From Deroplatys truncata (lineage: Eukaryota > Arthropoda > Insecta > Mantodea > Mantidae): 64,000 bases of DNA. The stretch spans positions 228,725,152 through 228,789,151 of the forward strand of contig CM060981.1 of assembly GCA_030765065.1 (NCBI GenBank). The letters run 5' to 3'. Shown in pieces: positions 32,164 to 41,769 of the stretch (position 1 is its first letter; every line of letters starts with the position of its first letter). Below the pieces are notes generated by a model, which searched no databases, had not been told where the DNA came from, and saw only the letters and a program-made list of their open reading frames with translations. Position numbers and translations under genes: made by a program.

Positions 32164-33374
32164 TGGATATCTTAAACGTGACAGAAGTTCCAGCCTTTGA
32201 CGACAAGATCACCAAGGAGGAGGAGCATATTTTTCTTCCATACAACACGTCCGCTCTGGATGTAAACGATGAAATTAGAATACCATGCCAAGCTGAAGAT
32301 TTGTATACGCTACCTAACAAAAGTTATCTCTACATCGAAGGTGCTCTCACCAAGGTAGATGGATCGCATACTACAGCGAAGCTCGCTAATAATGCTATAG
32401 CCTTCATGTTTGATGAGATACGTCTAGATATGAATGCTACAACTATAGACAGAACAAGGAATCCTGGAATTACTACAACTATACGAAATTATGTGACTCT
32501 CAACCCTATGGAGTCGAATCGGCTGCTGAATGCTGGATGGGCCTATCCAGGTGAAGAAGTTGATATAGTACACGCGACGAATGGAGCTTTCAATGCTGTA
32601 GTCCCTCTCTCGATGCTCCTAGGATTTGCTGATGATCACAAGGAGCTTATACTCAACAGTAAGTTTGAATTGATTCTCATAAGATCCAAAGATTCTAGAA
32701 ACTGTGTCCTGAGTTCGAATGGAGAGGAAGCTAATGTAAAGTTAACTAGAATCGAATGGAGGATGCCTGTAATTCGTCTTTCCGATGCTGAAAGAGTTCA
32801 CATTCTAAAAATTGTCAAGTCTGATAAACCTCTACACCTTGCCTTTCGATCTATGGATCTTCATACCCAGCCTGCTGTACCCCAGACAAGATCTTTCACT
32901 TGGAATGTAGCAACAACATCTAAGCTCGAGAAACCTCGCTTCATCATAGTGTGCGCGCAGACTGCAAGATTGGGTGATTATAGCAAGAACAGTTCCGAGT
33001 TTGATCACTGCAACATTACTAATTTGAGACTATTCCTCAACAGTGAATGCTACCCCTACCACGATTTGAACTTGGACTTTAAAAATTCAAAGTTTGCTTC
33101 ACTATATGAAATGTACTGTAAATTTCAAAGTTCCTATTATGAAAGAGATAATTATCCTCTCTTGAAGAGAAAGGATTTTCTTCACCATGCACCATTATTC
33201 GTAATAGACTGTTCTCACCAACCCGAGGAGGTTATAAATGGAGCTGTGAACATCAGAATCGAGATTCAAGCATCTGCAAATATACCAGCCCAGACGTCAC
33301 TGTACTGCCTGGTTCTACATGACAAAGTATTTACCTACAAACCTCTTTCTCACGTGATGCAAGCACTTATATAA
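32163..33374 (+). CDS. Hexon-like double-jelly-roll major capsid protein (403 aa)
   Basis: Forms the trimeric shell capsomers in the Polinton/adintovirus/adenovirus lineage. Diagnostic stretches include EIRIPCQAEDLYTLPNKSYL near the N-terminus, FMFDEIRLDMN, NPMESNRLLNAGW, WRMPVIRLSDAERVHIL in the middle, FIIVCAQTARLGD and HCNITNLRLFLNSECYPYHD in the second half. Length is below the roughly 450-650 aa common in relatives, but both halves seem present. The start is fixed by the TAATG overlap with the preceding gene. AATAAA at 33435-33440 lies 61 bp past the stop. The frame has no stops or visible deletions. Confidence 0.85.
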   Translation: MDILNVTEVPAFDDKITKEEEHIFLPYNTSALDVNDEIRIPCQAEDLYTLPNKSYLYIEGALTKVDGSHTTAKLANNAIAFMFDEIRLDMNATTIDRTRNPGITTTIRNYVTLNPMESNRLLNAGWAYPGEEVDIVHATNGAFNAVVPLSMLLGFADDHKELILNSKFELILIRSKDSRNCVLSSNGEEANVKLTRIEWRMPVIRLSDAERVHILKIVKSDKPLHLAFRSMDLHTQPAVPQTRSFTWNVATTSKLEKPRFIIVCAQTARLGDYSKNSSEFDHCNITNLRLFLNSECYPYHDLNLDFKNSKFASLYEMYCKFQSSYYERDNYPLLKRKDFLHHAPLFVIDCSHQPEEVINGAVNIRIEIQASANIPAQTSLYCLVLHDKVFTYKPLSHVMQALI

Positions 33375-33434
33375 TTATGCATATGTTTGGGTGAATGGTT
33401 TTGTAAAGGAATGTACTAGGATAAGTTTATGAAT

Positions 33435-33471
33435 AATAAATTGAATTCATATACTAAAACACTCTTTTATT
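33435..33471. terminator. Convergent polyadenylation signals
   Basis: Plus-strand AATAAA at 33435-33440 follows the major capsid gene. The complement TTTATT at 33466-33471 gives AATAAA on the minus strand for the converging genes. The two lie about 25 bp apart, so the transcripts would end almost tail to tail. Confidence 0.65.
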
Positions 33472-33519
33472 GACTTTAGCATACATTTCGAGCATTTTCC
33501 TTCTCCCATTCCTACTCCC

Positions 33520-33768
33520 TTAAAAACTAGTTGCTCCTGACTTGCAGAAATCATTTAAAATATTCAAATGTCTTTCAATATAAGGCAATAGCCGTTTTAG
33601 GTTCTTTACACCCTCAATGTCTAAAGATATTACATTATTATTTAAACATGTATTTATGAAATGAATTGAATGGTCGAAAAATACAATAATATTGTATGCA
33701 TAAATTACATTGTCACAATATTCATCACACGCAAACTTTTTTTCTTGGCGTAGGTAATCTTCAATCAT
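33520..33768 (-). CDS. Hypothetical small helical protein or terminal exon (82 aa)
   Basis: The first true ATG in this frame is at 33768; the frame stays open upstream to a stop just beyond about 33831. The product is acidic-aromatic then helical (GVKNLKRLLPYIERHLNILN at the C-terminal half). The stop is about 50 bp before the minus-strand AATAAA, consistent with a 3'-terminal gene or exon. It overlaps the last exon of the neighbouring spliced gene in another frame, so it may be an alternative terminal exon. I do not recognise a family. Confidence 0.45.
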   Translation of the reverse strand: MIEDYLRQEKKFACDEYCDNVIYAYNIIVFFDHSIHFINTCLNNNVISLDIEGVKNLKRLLPYIERHLNILNDFCKSGATSF

Positions 33769-35045
33769 TGGAATGTTTTTGGATATTATATAACCAGTCT
33801 GATTTTGTGATATAAACAAATGATTTATCACTTTCGCAGTTTATGTAGAGGGAGGGGGTGTCATAGTATAGTCCAATGTTCACGGAATGGGAGGGGGAGA
33901 TGCTGACGTCATCAAGCGCATGTGATCGATTCTCCATGCTCCTCCGGGGTATCTTCAATGAATAAGAAGACCATAGGACCCTCGTTGAGAGTCCTCCTCT
34001 TACACCGTCTCTTCTGCTTTTTCTCCCCGCCTCGTTCCGTCTCTTCCTCCGCTCCCTCCTCACACCCCTGCAACATATATTCAAAACAATGTTAGAAATA
34101 GGTTTTGTTAATGATTTCATACGTCTGAAAGAGAAAATACATATATTAGAAAAATCCTCTCCCCTTGTCACACACAAAAAGTACTATCAAAGAGTGTCAT
34201 ACTCACTTCACGGTCTTGCACGATTCTGTGTGTATCTCGAGCGAGCAATCTGGAGTCGTCTGATTTATCCACTCCTGTACCCTCGTTGCTTTATCATCAG
34301 GGCTAGTAGTAATGTCGGGTAGTGGAGCGGCATCCTCCTCCATAGGCTGTGTATGGCGCTCAGCGATTGGATATTCCACTATATCGACATCGCGTCTCTC
34401 AGGATCCAGCTCCTCTATTGGCACGGGTACCCTAGGCGCAGTCATTCGCAGTCTGTAATAATTTAATTTTTTTAGGTTAGACACAGAGTAGCATTAGAAG
34501 CGGTAAATGAATATGTAATTTAACATTTCTTCTACTTACTCGAGTTTTCTCTTCCTGCGCTGGTAGACCTCGCAGTTGTTACATAGGAAGAAGGATGTCA
34601 TGCGTTCATGTTGGGCCGGGTTAGTACAAAGTACAGAATGCATGTATCCGGTGCACGACTCTGTATCACATTTAGCTAGATGTTTCGAGACGAAGACATC
34701 GTCAACTTCATCGACATCGCTAAGATCCTCCACATCAACACCCCTATGATTTTCACTGAAAGAATAAAATAATTTCAAGCTAGATTTCATTTAACATGCG
34801 TACAATATATTACCGAGTTATAGAAATATGTATATTACTTACATGTTCGCTCCTCGATAAACAGGACAGCTCTCTGTACACACTTCCAGTGTAGTCATCT
34901 GATCATGATGCGACGGTTGAGTACACAACACTGAATGCATTAAACCATTGCATGTTTCGGTATGGAAGTATACGTAGTGAAAATAATCTTCCCCGCACTC
35001 GCTCCAGTAATCATTCACATCAGATGCACGATGATCACCAGCCAT
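33761..35045 (-). CDS. Four-exon gene with duplicated Cys/His modules
   Basis: Proposed exons are 35045-34843, 34755-34540, 34452-34207 and 34067-33761, with canonical junctions (donors GTAAGT, GTAAGT, GTGAGT; acceptors TTTCAG, TTACAG, TTGCAG). All three introns are phase 2, and the total exon length is divisible by three. Exons 1 and 2 each encode a module of the form TE(S/T)C.G.MHSVLCT.P..H..MT, followed by C-x(2-3)-C and VY, a likely metal-binding fold. Exon 3 is Pro/Glu-rich and ends in a third HTESC. Exon 4 starts Arg-rich (RRERRKRR), suggesting nuclear entry. ATG 35045 has context GAAATGG. TATATAA and a CRE-like palindrome lie upstream. A second exon-4 acceptor at 34124 keeps frame. It could be a regulatory gene analogous to adintovirus 'oncoid' genes; that is inference. 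Confidence 0.6.
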
Positions 35046-35106
35046 TTCGATTATCACTGAACGAACACTGAAAAAACAATAAATGAACGCTCCGGCTGCC
35101 GACGTT

Positions 35107-35134
35107 CCTTATATACTGTAGACGGTGACGTCAC
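35107..35134 (-). promoter_or_regulatory. TATA box and CRE-like palindrome
   Basis: The minus strand has GTATATAAGG at 35107-35116. Immediately upstream is GTGACGTCAC at 35125-35134, a consensus ATF/CREB half-site palindrome. Both sit about 60-90 bp before the ATG of the spliced gene. An identical palindrome occurs at 35305-35314. Confidence 0.6.
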
Positions 35135-35304
35135 ACGGCGGTGGAGGGGGTGGAATGCAAGTTGAGACCTGTTATTCACCCTCCAGGCAGAAGCCACCCG
35201 TCTGTTTTTGAATACCAATGAAAGTCCTTGGCGAGCGTGTTTTAACATGATTTACCGACGCCGACTGAGTGGAGCCGGGCTAGTCTACATGTCGAGGCTT
35301 GTTA

Positions 35305-35314
35305 GTGACGTCAC
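35305..35314. promoter_or_regulatory. Second CRE-like palindrome
   Basis: A perfect GTGACGTCAC, identical to that at 35125-35134, lies in the space between two divergent TATA boxes (35107-35116 minus, 35524-35531 plus). Confidence 0.5.
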
Positions 35315-35455
35315 GCACGCAGTCGCGGAGTGGGGATGAAACTGGTTATTACCAGACAGAAGTCGGCTGGCGGGTTTTCCATTACATGTTGGACTGTTGC
35401 CGGAGAGAGGTTAAGACCGTGAGCGAAGTTATACATATACGAAGGCGGTCAGGTG

Positions 35456-35500
35456 CGAGCGAGTCAATTAATCAATCAAAAATACTTAATTGCTCGACGA
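35456..35500. repeat. Hairpin-forming AT-rich sequence
   Basis: CGAGTCAATTAA and TTAATTGCTCG form a bulged stem of about 11 bp around a short loop. It sits just upstream of a plus-strand TATA box and could be structural or regulatory. No direct evidence of function. Confidence 0.35.
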
Positions 35501-35523
35501 ACAGCGTTTAATTGCAATAGCGG

Positions 35524-35531
35524 TATATAAA
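35524..35531 (+). promoter_or_regulatory. TATA box
   Basis: TATATAAA about 50 bp before the ATG at 35582, facing away from the spliced gene. Confidence 0.5.
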
Positions 35532-35581
35532 CATTGATTCTTTTTTCAATAACACACATTACCTAATTGATTGACACAATT

Positions 35582-35893
35582 ATGTACTCAAACGATTTGC
35601 CGATGTGCGGCAGGCATCGAGAATCGCATTCCCACATCGCCAGGGTGGATTTCCAGACCAGAGTCACGCACCGAGAACCCTCACATATAACCCCTCACCC
35701 CGAGCGGCACATCCCCTACCCCAAGCCAATCACACGGCAGGGATTTAGACAAGTCACAATGAGGGGGCGGGAATGTAGTCACCGTATAGGAACAATACAC
35801 ACTCTCCCACCTATCCACAGGGAACCAATCAAACCACAAAGGGGAGGGAGGACACGCGTATGGGGAGGGAGGGGGCGGGTCACCGGCACGTGA
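35582..35893 (+). CDS. Hypothetical Arg/His/Pro-rich protein (103 aa)
   Basis: The frame from ATG 35582 has a TATA box at a suitable distance and runs through GC-rich DNA. Composition is basic with many Arg, His and Pro (for example TPHPERHIPYPKPITRQGFR). No domain is recognised. High GC alone can create open frames, and frames are also open on the other strand here, so coding status is uncertain. It could be a first exon or an accidental frame. Confidence 0.3.
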   Translation: MYSNDLPMCGRHRESHSHIARVDFQTRVTHREPSHITPHPERHIPYPKPITRQGFRQVTMRGRECSHRIGTIHTLPPIHREPIKPQRGGRTRVWGGRGRVTGT

Positions 35894-36040
35894 CCACAGG
35901 GGAAGGGGGGAGGACTTGCCGGCACAGAACCTGTCGGCATTAGGTGAGGCCACAAAGGGAAGGGGGCGGGGCTAGCGCCACGCGACCGGGGCGGCATGTG
36001 AGGCCTCAAAGGGAGGGGGCGGGGCTAGCGGCATAGATCA
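35840..36040. promoter_or_regulatory. GC-rich region with repeated GC boxes
   Basis: A unit of about 33 bp occurs twice, near 35947-35979 and 36001-36033. Each contains AAAGGGA(A)GGGGGCGGGGC then TAGCG. GGGGCGGGGC is an Sp1/KLF-type site. Related GGGAGG-rich stretches lie at 35840-35920. The region marks the right edge of the viral block and may be part of its terminal control region. Confidence 0.5.
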
Positions 36041-36100
36041 AAGAAGCTTATCAGATGGCGGCATATCCTTTATGGCTCCGTTCTCTCATTATATTTCTAC

Positions 36101-36394
36101 TTCCATGTAAAGGGCAGTCTGGAGTGAGAGAATTTTCTTGAAACACTTTGTGTCGCATCTTTGAAGGATACTGAACCTAAAAACCAAGTTTGGTATTTAT
36201 CCAAGTTTTCGCTTTTGAGTTATGCTGTTCACACACACACACACACACACATATATACACTTACCTTTTTCTAAGAGTGCTTATTTTGGATTCATGGGAC
36301 CTGAAAACACGTATTTCCGATGAAATCTCGGTATCGAATTTTTTAATGGAATGCAGTATTTCCCCTACTTACTATGCGTAGTAGAGAAAGTAAG
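36101..36394 (+). repeat. R1 repeat, right-end fragment
   Basis: Begins mid-family at TTCCATGTAAAGGGCAGTC, directly at the viral junction, and ends ATGCGTAGTAGAGAAAGTA. It includes a (CA)n patch at 36230-36250. Confidence 0.65.
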
Positions 36395-36544
36395 AATATA
36401 GTTTTTAGAAAAAAGCTCGTGTGTGTGTGTATTTGTCTGCAAACAGCGTAACTTACAAACGAAAAGTCTTCCAAGGACGCGGTACTAAGATTTCAACAAA
36501 ATTCCGCACCCTAAACTACCCCTTATATAGAACATTGTTCCTGA

Positions 36545-37990
36545 CTTTTACTGTCTCTACTACGTATAGTAAGTAGGGGAAGTATTGTATTACACCCAAA
36601 TATTCGATACCACCGAGATTTCACCGGAAATATGTTTTGGAAACATATCCGTGTGTGTGTGTGTGTGTGTGTCTGTGAACAGCATAACTCAGAAACGAAC
36701 AGTCGGATAAACACCAAACTGGGTATTTAGGTTCAGTATCTTCCAGAGATGCGACACGAAGGAATTCAAAAAAATCCCCCTACCACAGATTACCCTTTAC
36801 ATGGAACATTTTTCGAAAATTTTAATTTGCTCAAAAATGGCTATAACGACTTTGATTAAAATATCATATGCTTAAGATATTTTCATGACAAATCAAATGT
36901 TTATCTTGAATTTTATGGGAATGTCTCCAAAAGTATTCTTCACTGTGAACGACTTTTGCATAGAGGGTAAACCATAAGAGATAGACAAAATCTTACTACA
37001 CAAAAAATGTAGATTGCGTTAAAATATACAATTTATGTCATATACATTTCTTTGTTGAGTGAATCATTTTCAAGGTATTGCTTGTTACTCCTTAAATTTT
37101 TAATACTTATTTTCTCAAATGAGAATTCGTTATTCATTTTTTTTGTCTTGGATACGCAAAGACCATTAATCTGTTGCAAAGAGAATGATGCTGCACATAG
37201 CAACCAGCTATTAAGAGATATGTGTATGCACTTTTGGAAACATGTCCGCGTGTGTGTTTATGTGTGTGTGTGTGTTTGTTTGTGTGTGTATTTGAACAGC
37301 GTAACTCAGAAACGAACTGTCGGATAAACACCAAACTTTATATTTAGGTTCAGTATCTTCCAGAAATGTGACACGAATGTTTTCAAGAAAATCCCCCCAC
37401 CCCAGATTACCCTTTACATGGAACATTTTTCGAAAATTTTAATTTTCTCAAAAATGGTTCTAACGACTTTGATTAAAATATCAAATGTTTAAGATATTTT
37501 CATGACAAATGAAATGAATATCTCGAATTTTCTGCAAATGTCTCCAAAAGTATTCTTCATTGTGAACGACTTATGCGTAACTGGTAAACCATAAGAGGTA
37601 GATAAAGGTTTCCTACACAAGAAATGTAGATCGCGTTAAAATACACAATTTATGTTATATACTTTTTTGTTGAGTGAACCATTTTCGAGATATTGCCTGT
37701 TATTCCCTTAAATTTTCCAATACATACTTTTTCTCAAATGGAAATTCGTTATTCATTTTTTGTCCCGTAATGCAAAGAGAATGGAATACTCCACATAGCA
37801 ACCAGCTCTTAAAATATTTGACTATCGCTTAAAGCCTACCACTTCCCCTTGCATCTACAAGAAAATTAGCTACAAGTTTAACATCTCGATATCTCGATTA
37901 ACATGTAGCTTATAGAGAATAAGCGTTTGTAAAAATAGTTTGTACAAGATTAGGGAAAGTCATGTGATTGTAACACATCAGATTTTTTCT
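36545..37990 (-). repeat. Two joined R1 copies, short subtype
   Basis: The first begins at 36548 with a diverged TGTCTCTACTACG end and runs to CATAGCAACCAGC (about 37205). It breaks off into a second copy beginning within a GTGTGTG-rich patch (about 37215) and ending GGAAAGTCATGTGATTG near 37968. The junction is a deletion or a nested insertion. Confidence 0.6.
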
Positions 37991-38412
37991 CAAAAATGGA
38001 TTCTGATTAGAATATCATATATTAATGACATTTATGACAAAGTGCACATACTGAATCCTCTGAGAATATTCCTCTTCATTCGAAGGTATTTTGTATAATC
38101 TGGTAAACGTTAAGCGATAGACGAAAACGCACTACACAAAAAATGTAGAATATCTTTAAAATACAAAATTTATTTCAAATAACGTTTTTGTGCCATCAGC
38201 GGTTTCCGAGATAACCGCTATTAATGGTCTGAATTGTTAAATTTTTTGTCATTCTTTTAAAGTCCAGTCGAATTCAGTGGGTTCTCGCGGTTGCATGCCA
38301 AGAGCCAGAGTATTGCGTCGCGTTCCTAAACATATGACTATTTGCTTCCTATTTATAATGAAATGTGTAATGCCTGCAGAGGTTTGTCTCGATTAAACTG
38401 AAGTAGAGAGGA
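37990..38412 (-). repeat. R1 repeat, long subtype fragment
   Basis: Reverse-orientation landmarks CACTACACAAAAAATGTAG, GTTTCCGAGATAACCGC and GCAGAGGTTTGTCTCGATT. The left part is deleted. Confidence 0.5.
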
Positions 38413-38657
38413 AAAAAATCTGATGTGATACATTCCATAACTTTCTCTGACCACCATCTTTATTATTCTTACTAAATCTTATTTTTCGCTCGACTACATT
38501 TTTATCCAAATAAACCTTTGCAAACATAGCTGCATTACACATTTTGTTATAGATACAAAGGGAACAGTGATAGTCGAATTTTTAAGATCTGGACATTATA
38601 TGCTGGCCTTAAAAGTCCATATTGTTTCCATGCAATCGCGAGAAACAACTGAAAATG

Positions 38658-40036
38658 ACAAGTGTTGAACAATTCGAGTTTTTAATAACGGTAATCTCAG
38701 AAACGGCTTATGCCACAAAAAACTTATTTTAAGTAATTGTGTGTTTTAAATAAATCTACGTTTCTTGTGTGGTACGTTTTCGTCTATCACTTAACGTTTA
38801 CTACGAGGGCTGATCAACAAAGACTGAGACCGATTTTTTCCTGTAGCTTCCGTGATAGTTTCGAATCTGTAACATAAATATTTGAAAAGAGCGGTTTTTT
38901 GTGTATAATGTTGGCAAGCGGCAGCACTATCGTATTGGTAGGTTGGTAGTAATGCTCTATTTTGTAGACCCTACGTGCATTTCGCATACCAGACAATGGA
39001 GGTAATGCATTTTTTAAATCGATTATCACCAGTGATGAGTCATGGCTGCATCATTATGATCCTGAAGGAAAACAAGGCAGCACAATGTGGAAATCGCCAG
39101 GTTCTCCAACACCAAAGAAGGCAAACATTGTTCCATTTGCAGGGAAAGTGATGGTGATCACATTTTTTGACTGTAATGGAATGATTTACCAGCATGCAGT
39201 TCCCCCTCACACTACTGTTATAGCAGCATACTACACGTCAGTATTGGCTACACTGAGGAAGCACATTGCAAAGAAACGACCAGAGATTGCTCGGACTGGG
39301 TGGTGACTTTATCATGACAATGCACGGCCTCACGTCGCAAATCTAGTCATGCGGTTTCTGGCTCGATTCAATATTACCTGTGTACCACATCCACCTTATA
39401 GCCCCGATCTTGCACCCTGTGACTTTTTTTCATTCAAATCACTAAAGGCAAAGCTTCGGGGTATTTGATTTGAGAACTCTGAAGCAGTGCTCAAGAAAAG
39501 TGAGGCGATTCTCAAGGACCTGACAAAGAATGGTCTGCAGCACGTGTTCAAGGACTGGCAGAGACGCTATAAAAAGTGCATTGATGTAGGAGGGGACTAC
39601 TTTGAAAAAGATCATGTAAACATTCAATTGGAGTAATAAACATCTGTGAAAAAAATCAGTCTCAGTCTTTGTTGATCAGCCCACGTAGTTATGCAAGATT
39701 ATACAAGATTCCTTCCGAGCGAAGAGGATTTCGTAGGCTATTCCCAGAAAATTCAAGATATAAATCTTATTTGTCATGTGAGTATCCTTTTATATGGGTA
39801 TTTTAATCAAAATCGTTAACAGCCATGTTATAGAAAACAGAAATTTTCGAAAAATGTGTCATGTAAAGGATAGCTGAGTTGAAGTGATTTTCTTAAAAAT
39901 CTTCATGTCGCATCCTTTGAAGACACTGAACTCAACACTAAGTTTGGTATTTCACCAGCTCTTCGATTTTGAGTTATGCTATTCACAAACACATATACGA
40001 ACATGTTTTAAAACATGCTTCATTTGGATTCAGGGA
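38658..40036 (+). repeat. Right arm of 1,379-bp inverted repeat
   Basis: Reverse complement of 26502-27880, equal in length. Differences noticed by eye are single transitions (for example CTACGTTTC here versus CTACATTTC, and GCCACAAA versus GCCATAAA). It lies inside a larger R1 copy, which suggests it is the source of the left arm. Confidence 0.9.
38804..39685 (+). mobile_element. Mariner transposon, 882 bp, mirror copy
   Basis: Same element as at 26853-27734 in the opposite orientation, with TA on both sides. The transposase remnant has the same N-terminal loss and the same stops (after ARTGW near 39306 and after KLRGI near 39468). Shared lesions mean decay came before the duplication. Confidence 0.85.
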
Positions 40037-40139
40037 GCCTCAAAACATGTATTTTCGGTGAAATCTCGGTATCAAATTTTTCAGTGGAATGCAGAACTTC
40101 CCCTACTTACTATGCGCAGTAGAGAAAATAGTATGCTGT

Positions 40140-41138
40140 CGTAAGAACAGTTATTATACCAATTAACAAATTATAGAGGGTAAGGAACGTCATGTGAATT
40201 TAGCACAAAAGTTTTTTTTTTTTAAATTATTGATGTAACAGAGAGAGAGAGACTTACTTGCGTTTGGTCATAGAAACAGTAGAATCTGTTTCTTTGCGGT
40301 AGACGCGATACTGTACGAATTCCTTGTGGTGTCGTTTAATACGTCTCCTAAATTTCTTTCCGGGTTGCTTTGTGTTGCAATTGCACACCTTTTCGTACTT
40401 TGAAGTGTGCTTTTCCTTTCTGGGGTGCCAACTAGGACTATTCAAGTCGTGTTCCCAAACTATAACTCTCAGACATATTTGTTACATTGAAATATTTAAT
40501 GGGTCTTTTATTACAGTTTCTTTGTACCATCAAATCTTATTACCTGGTAGACTTAGAATGACTGCAATGCCATCCTCTTTGTTATAGTACCTTGTGTTGC
40601 TGTTCGTGATTTAATTTCTATTTTACATGCCATTTATGACTCAATGAAGAAAATGTTTGGGTGATAATATGGTTCCTATTATATTACACCAGGCTTAGGT
40701 AAGTATAGACCCGAACCACTTTTACTTTTTCGGCTAACATTATTGCAACTCGAAATCGAAATTTCGATTTTTAGGTCCCGTGAATTCACAAAGACATATT
40801 TCGACCTTCCGACTATGGAAGCTTAGCAACAGTTCAAGATCACGAATATGTTATAATCTAATAATTTGTAAATATAAAGGAGATACCTTAGAAATGGTTG
40901 AAGGAACACTTGAGAGGTACATAATTTTGAAGAGCAGGAAGAGCCCATTCTTAAAATTGGCTTTCAAGAGCAACAGAAATCTTCAAAGTGAAAAAGAACT
41001 ATTTCACCAAAAAGGCCGTGGGCAAGTATATTAGTACATTTTGATGCTATCGTACTGGAGATCGTTTATGCAGATTATTACAAATGTGGCTTCAACTATT
41101 AGATATGTGCTATAACTCATTAAAAATAAATGGAATTA
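40140..41138. other. No recognisable feature
   Basis: Nothing supported. A (GA)n patch lies near 40242-40252. Confidence 0.45.
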
Positions 41139-41139
41139 C

Positions 41140-41764
41140 TAGGGACGTCCAGAAAGTAACAGACGTTTTGAAATAAGAAATTAACAAAATAAAAGAAAAC
41201 AAAGTTTATTATATACATTTGAAATGTGTACTTTAAGTTATTTCTCTACATAATCTTCATTCAAATTAAGGCACTTATCATACCGTGGCACAAGTTTTTC
41301 AGTACCGTCTTTGTCACCAGTGACAAAACGTTGTGCAACGAGCCATTTATTCATCGCTGGTAAGAGGTAGTAACCGCTCTGCGCCAAATCCGGGCTGTAT
41401 GATAGATGATATCGAAACCTCCCACCCAAAACTATCCAAGAGCTCTCGGATACGATTGGTCGTGTGTGGACGTGTGTTATCCTGAAAAACCAACACATCA
41501 CAAAGTTGGCGATACATTTCAATTGTTTTGTAGTTTTTTAGCAACAAAAACCTAAACACAGACCGCACCTCACAAGTGGCGGGATTTTCAATTATAGTGC
41601 ACATTTTAACACGTCACACAGAGCAAAGTAAAGTAGACACAGTCCACGCGCTCCACAGCTGGATGCCTACTGAGTGTAGGAACGTTCTGAGATCAAGATG
41701 GCGGCTCTAGCCCCGCCTACAGCCGCGATAGGTCAAAAGTCTGTTGCTTTCTGGACGGCACTCG
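41140..41764 (-). mobile_element. Mariner-like transposon, 625 bp, internally deleted
   Basis: Inverted ends around CGTCCAGAAAGTAACAGAC (left) and GTCTGTTGCTTTCTGGACG (right), with flanking TA. The minus-strand remnant has FQDNTRPHTTNRIRELLDSF (second Asp), YHLSYSPDLAQSGYYLLPAM (third Asp region, with S-G for the usual S-D) and LVPRYDKCLNLNEDYVEK at the C-terminus. The first half of the transposase is deleted. Confidence 0.8.
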
Positions 41765-41769
41765 TATAG

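Larger units (their letters stand above)
27881..36100. mobile_element. Adintovirus/Polinton-like gene block, partial
   Basis: Contiguous virus-derived segment encoding packaging ATPase, hexon-like and penton-like capsid proteins, adenain-like protease, PLA2 protein, fibre-like protein and accessory genes. The combination of double-jelly-roll capsid, A32-type ATPase and adenovirus-type protease defines the Maverick/Polinton-adenovirus lineage. A parvovirus-like PLA2 in such a set is described for adintoviruses. Protein-primed DNA polymerase B and integrase are absent. The left end is cut by the inverted arm inside a gene; the right end meets an R1 copy at about 36101 (TTCCATGTAAAGGG). The best-preserved genes lack internal stops. 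Confidence 0.85.
38413..40135 (+). repeat. R1 repeat, long subtype, containing the right arm
   Basis: Starts AAATCTGATGTGATACATTC and ends ATGCGCAGTAGAGAAAATA, with a mariner inserted at 38804-39685. Only 38658-40036 is shared with the left arm, so this copy extends beyond the arm at both ends. Confidence 0.7.

Noticed and set aside
35681..36009. Long minus-strand frames in the GC-rich region
   Set aside because: Pro/Arg/Ser-rich translations of GC-rich DNA on the strand opposite a plausible frame; likely compositional.
26502..40036. Arms as the virus's own terminal inverted repeats
   Set aside because: The arm sequence is ordinary host R1 plus a mariner and recurs across the window. The right arm lies inside a larger R1 copy, about 2.6 kb away from the viral DNA.
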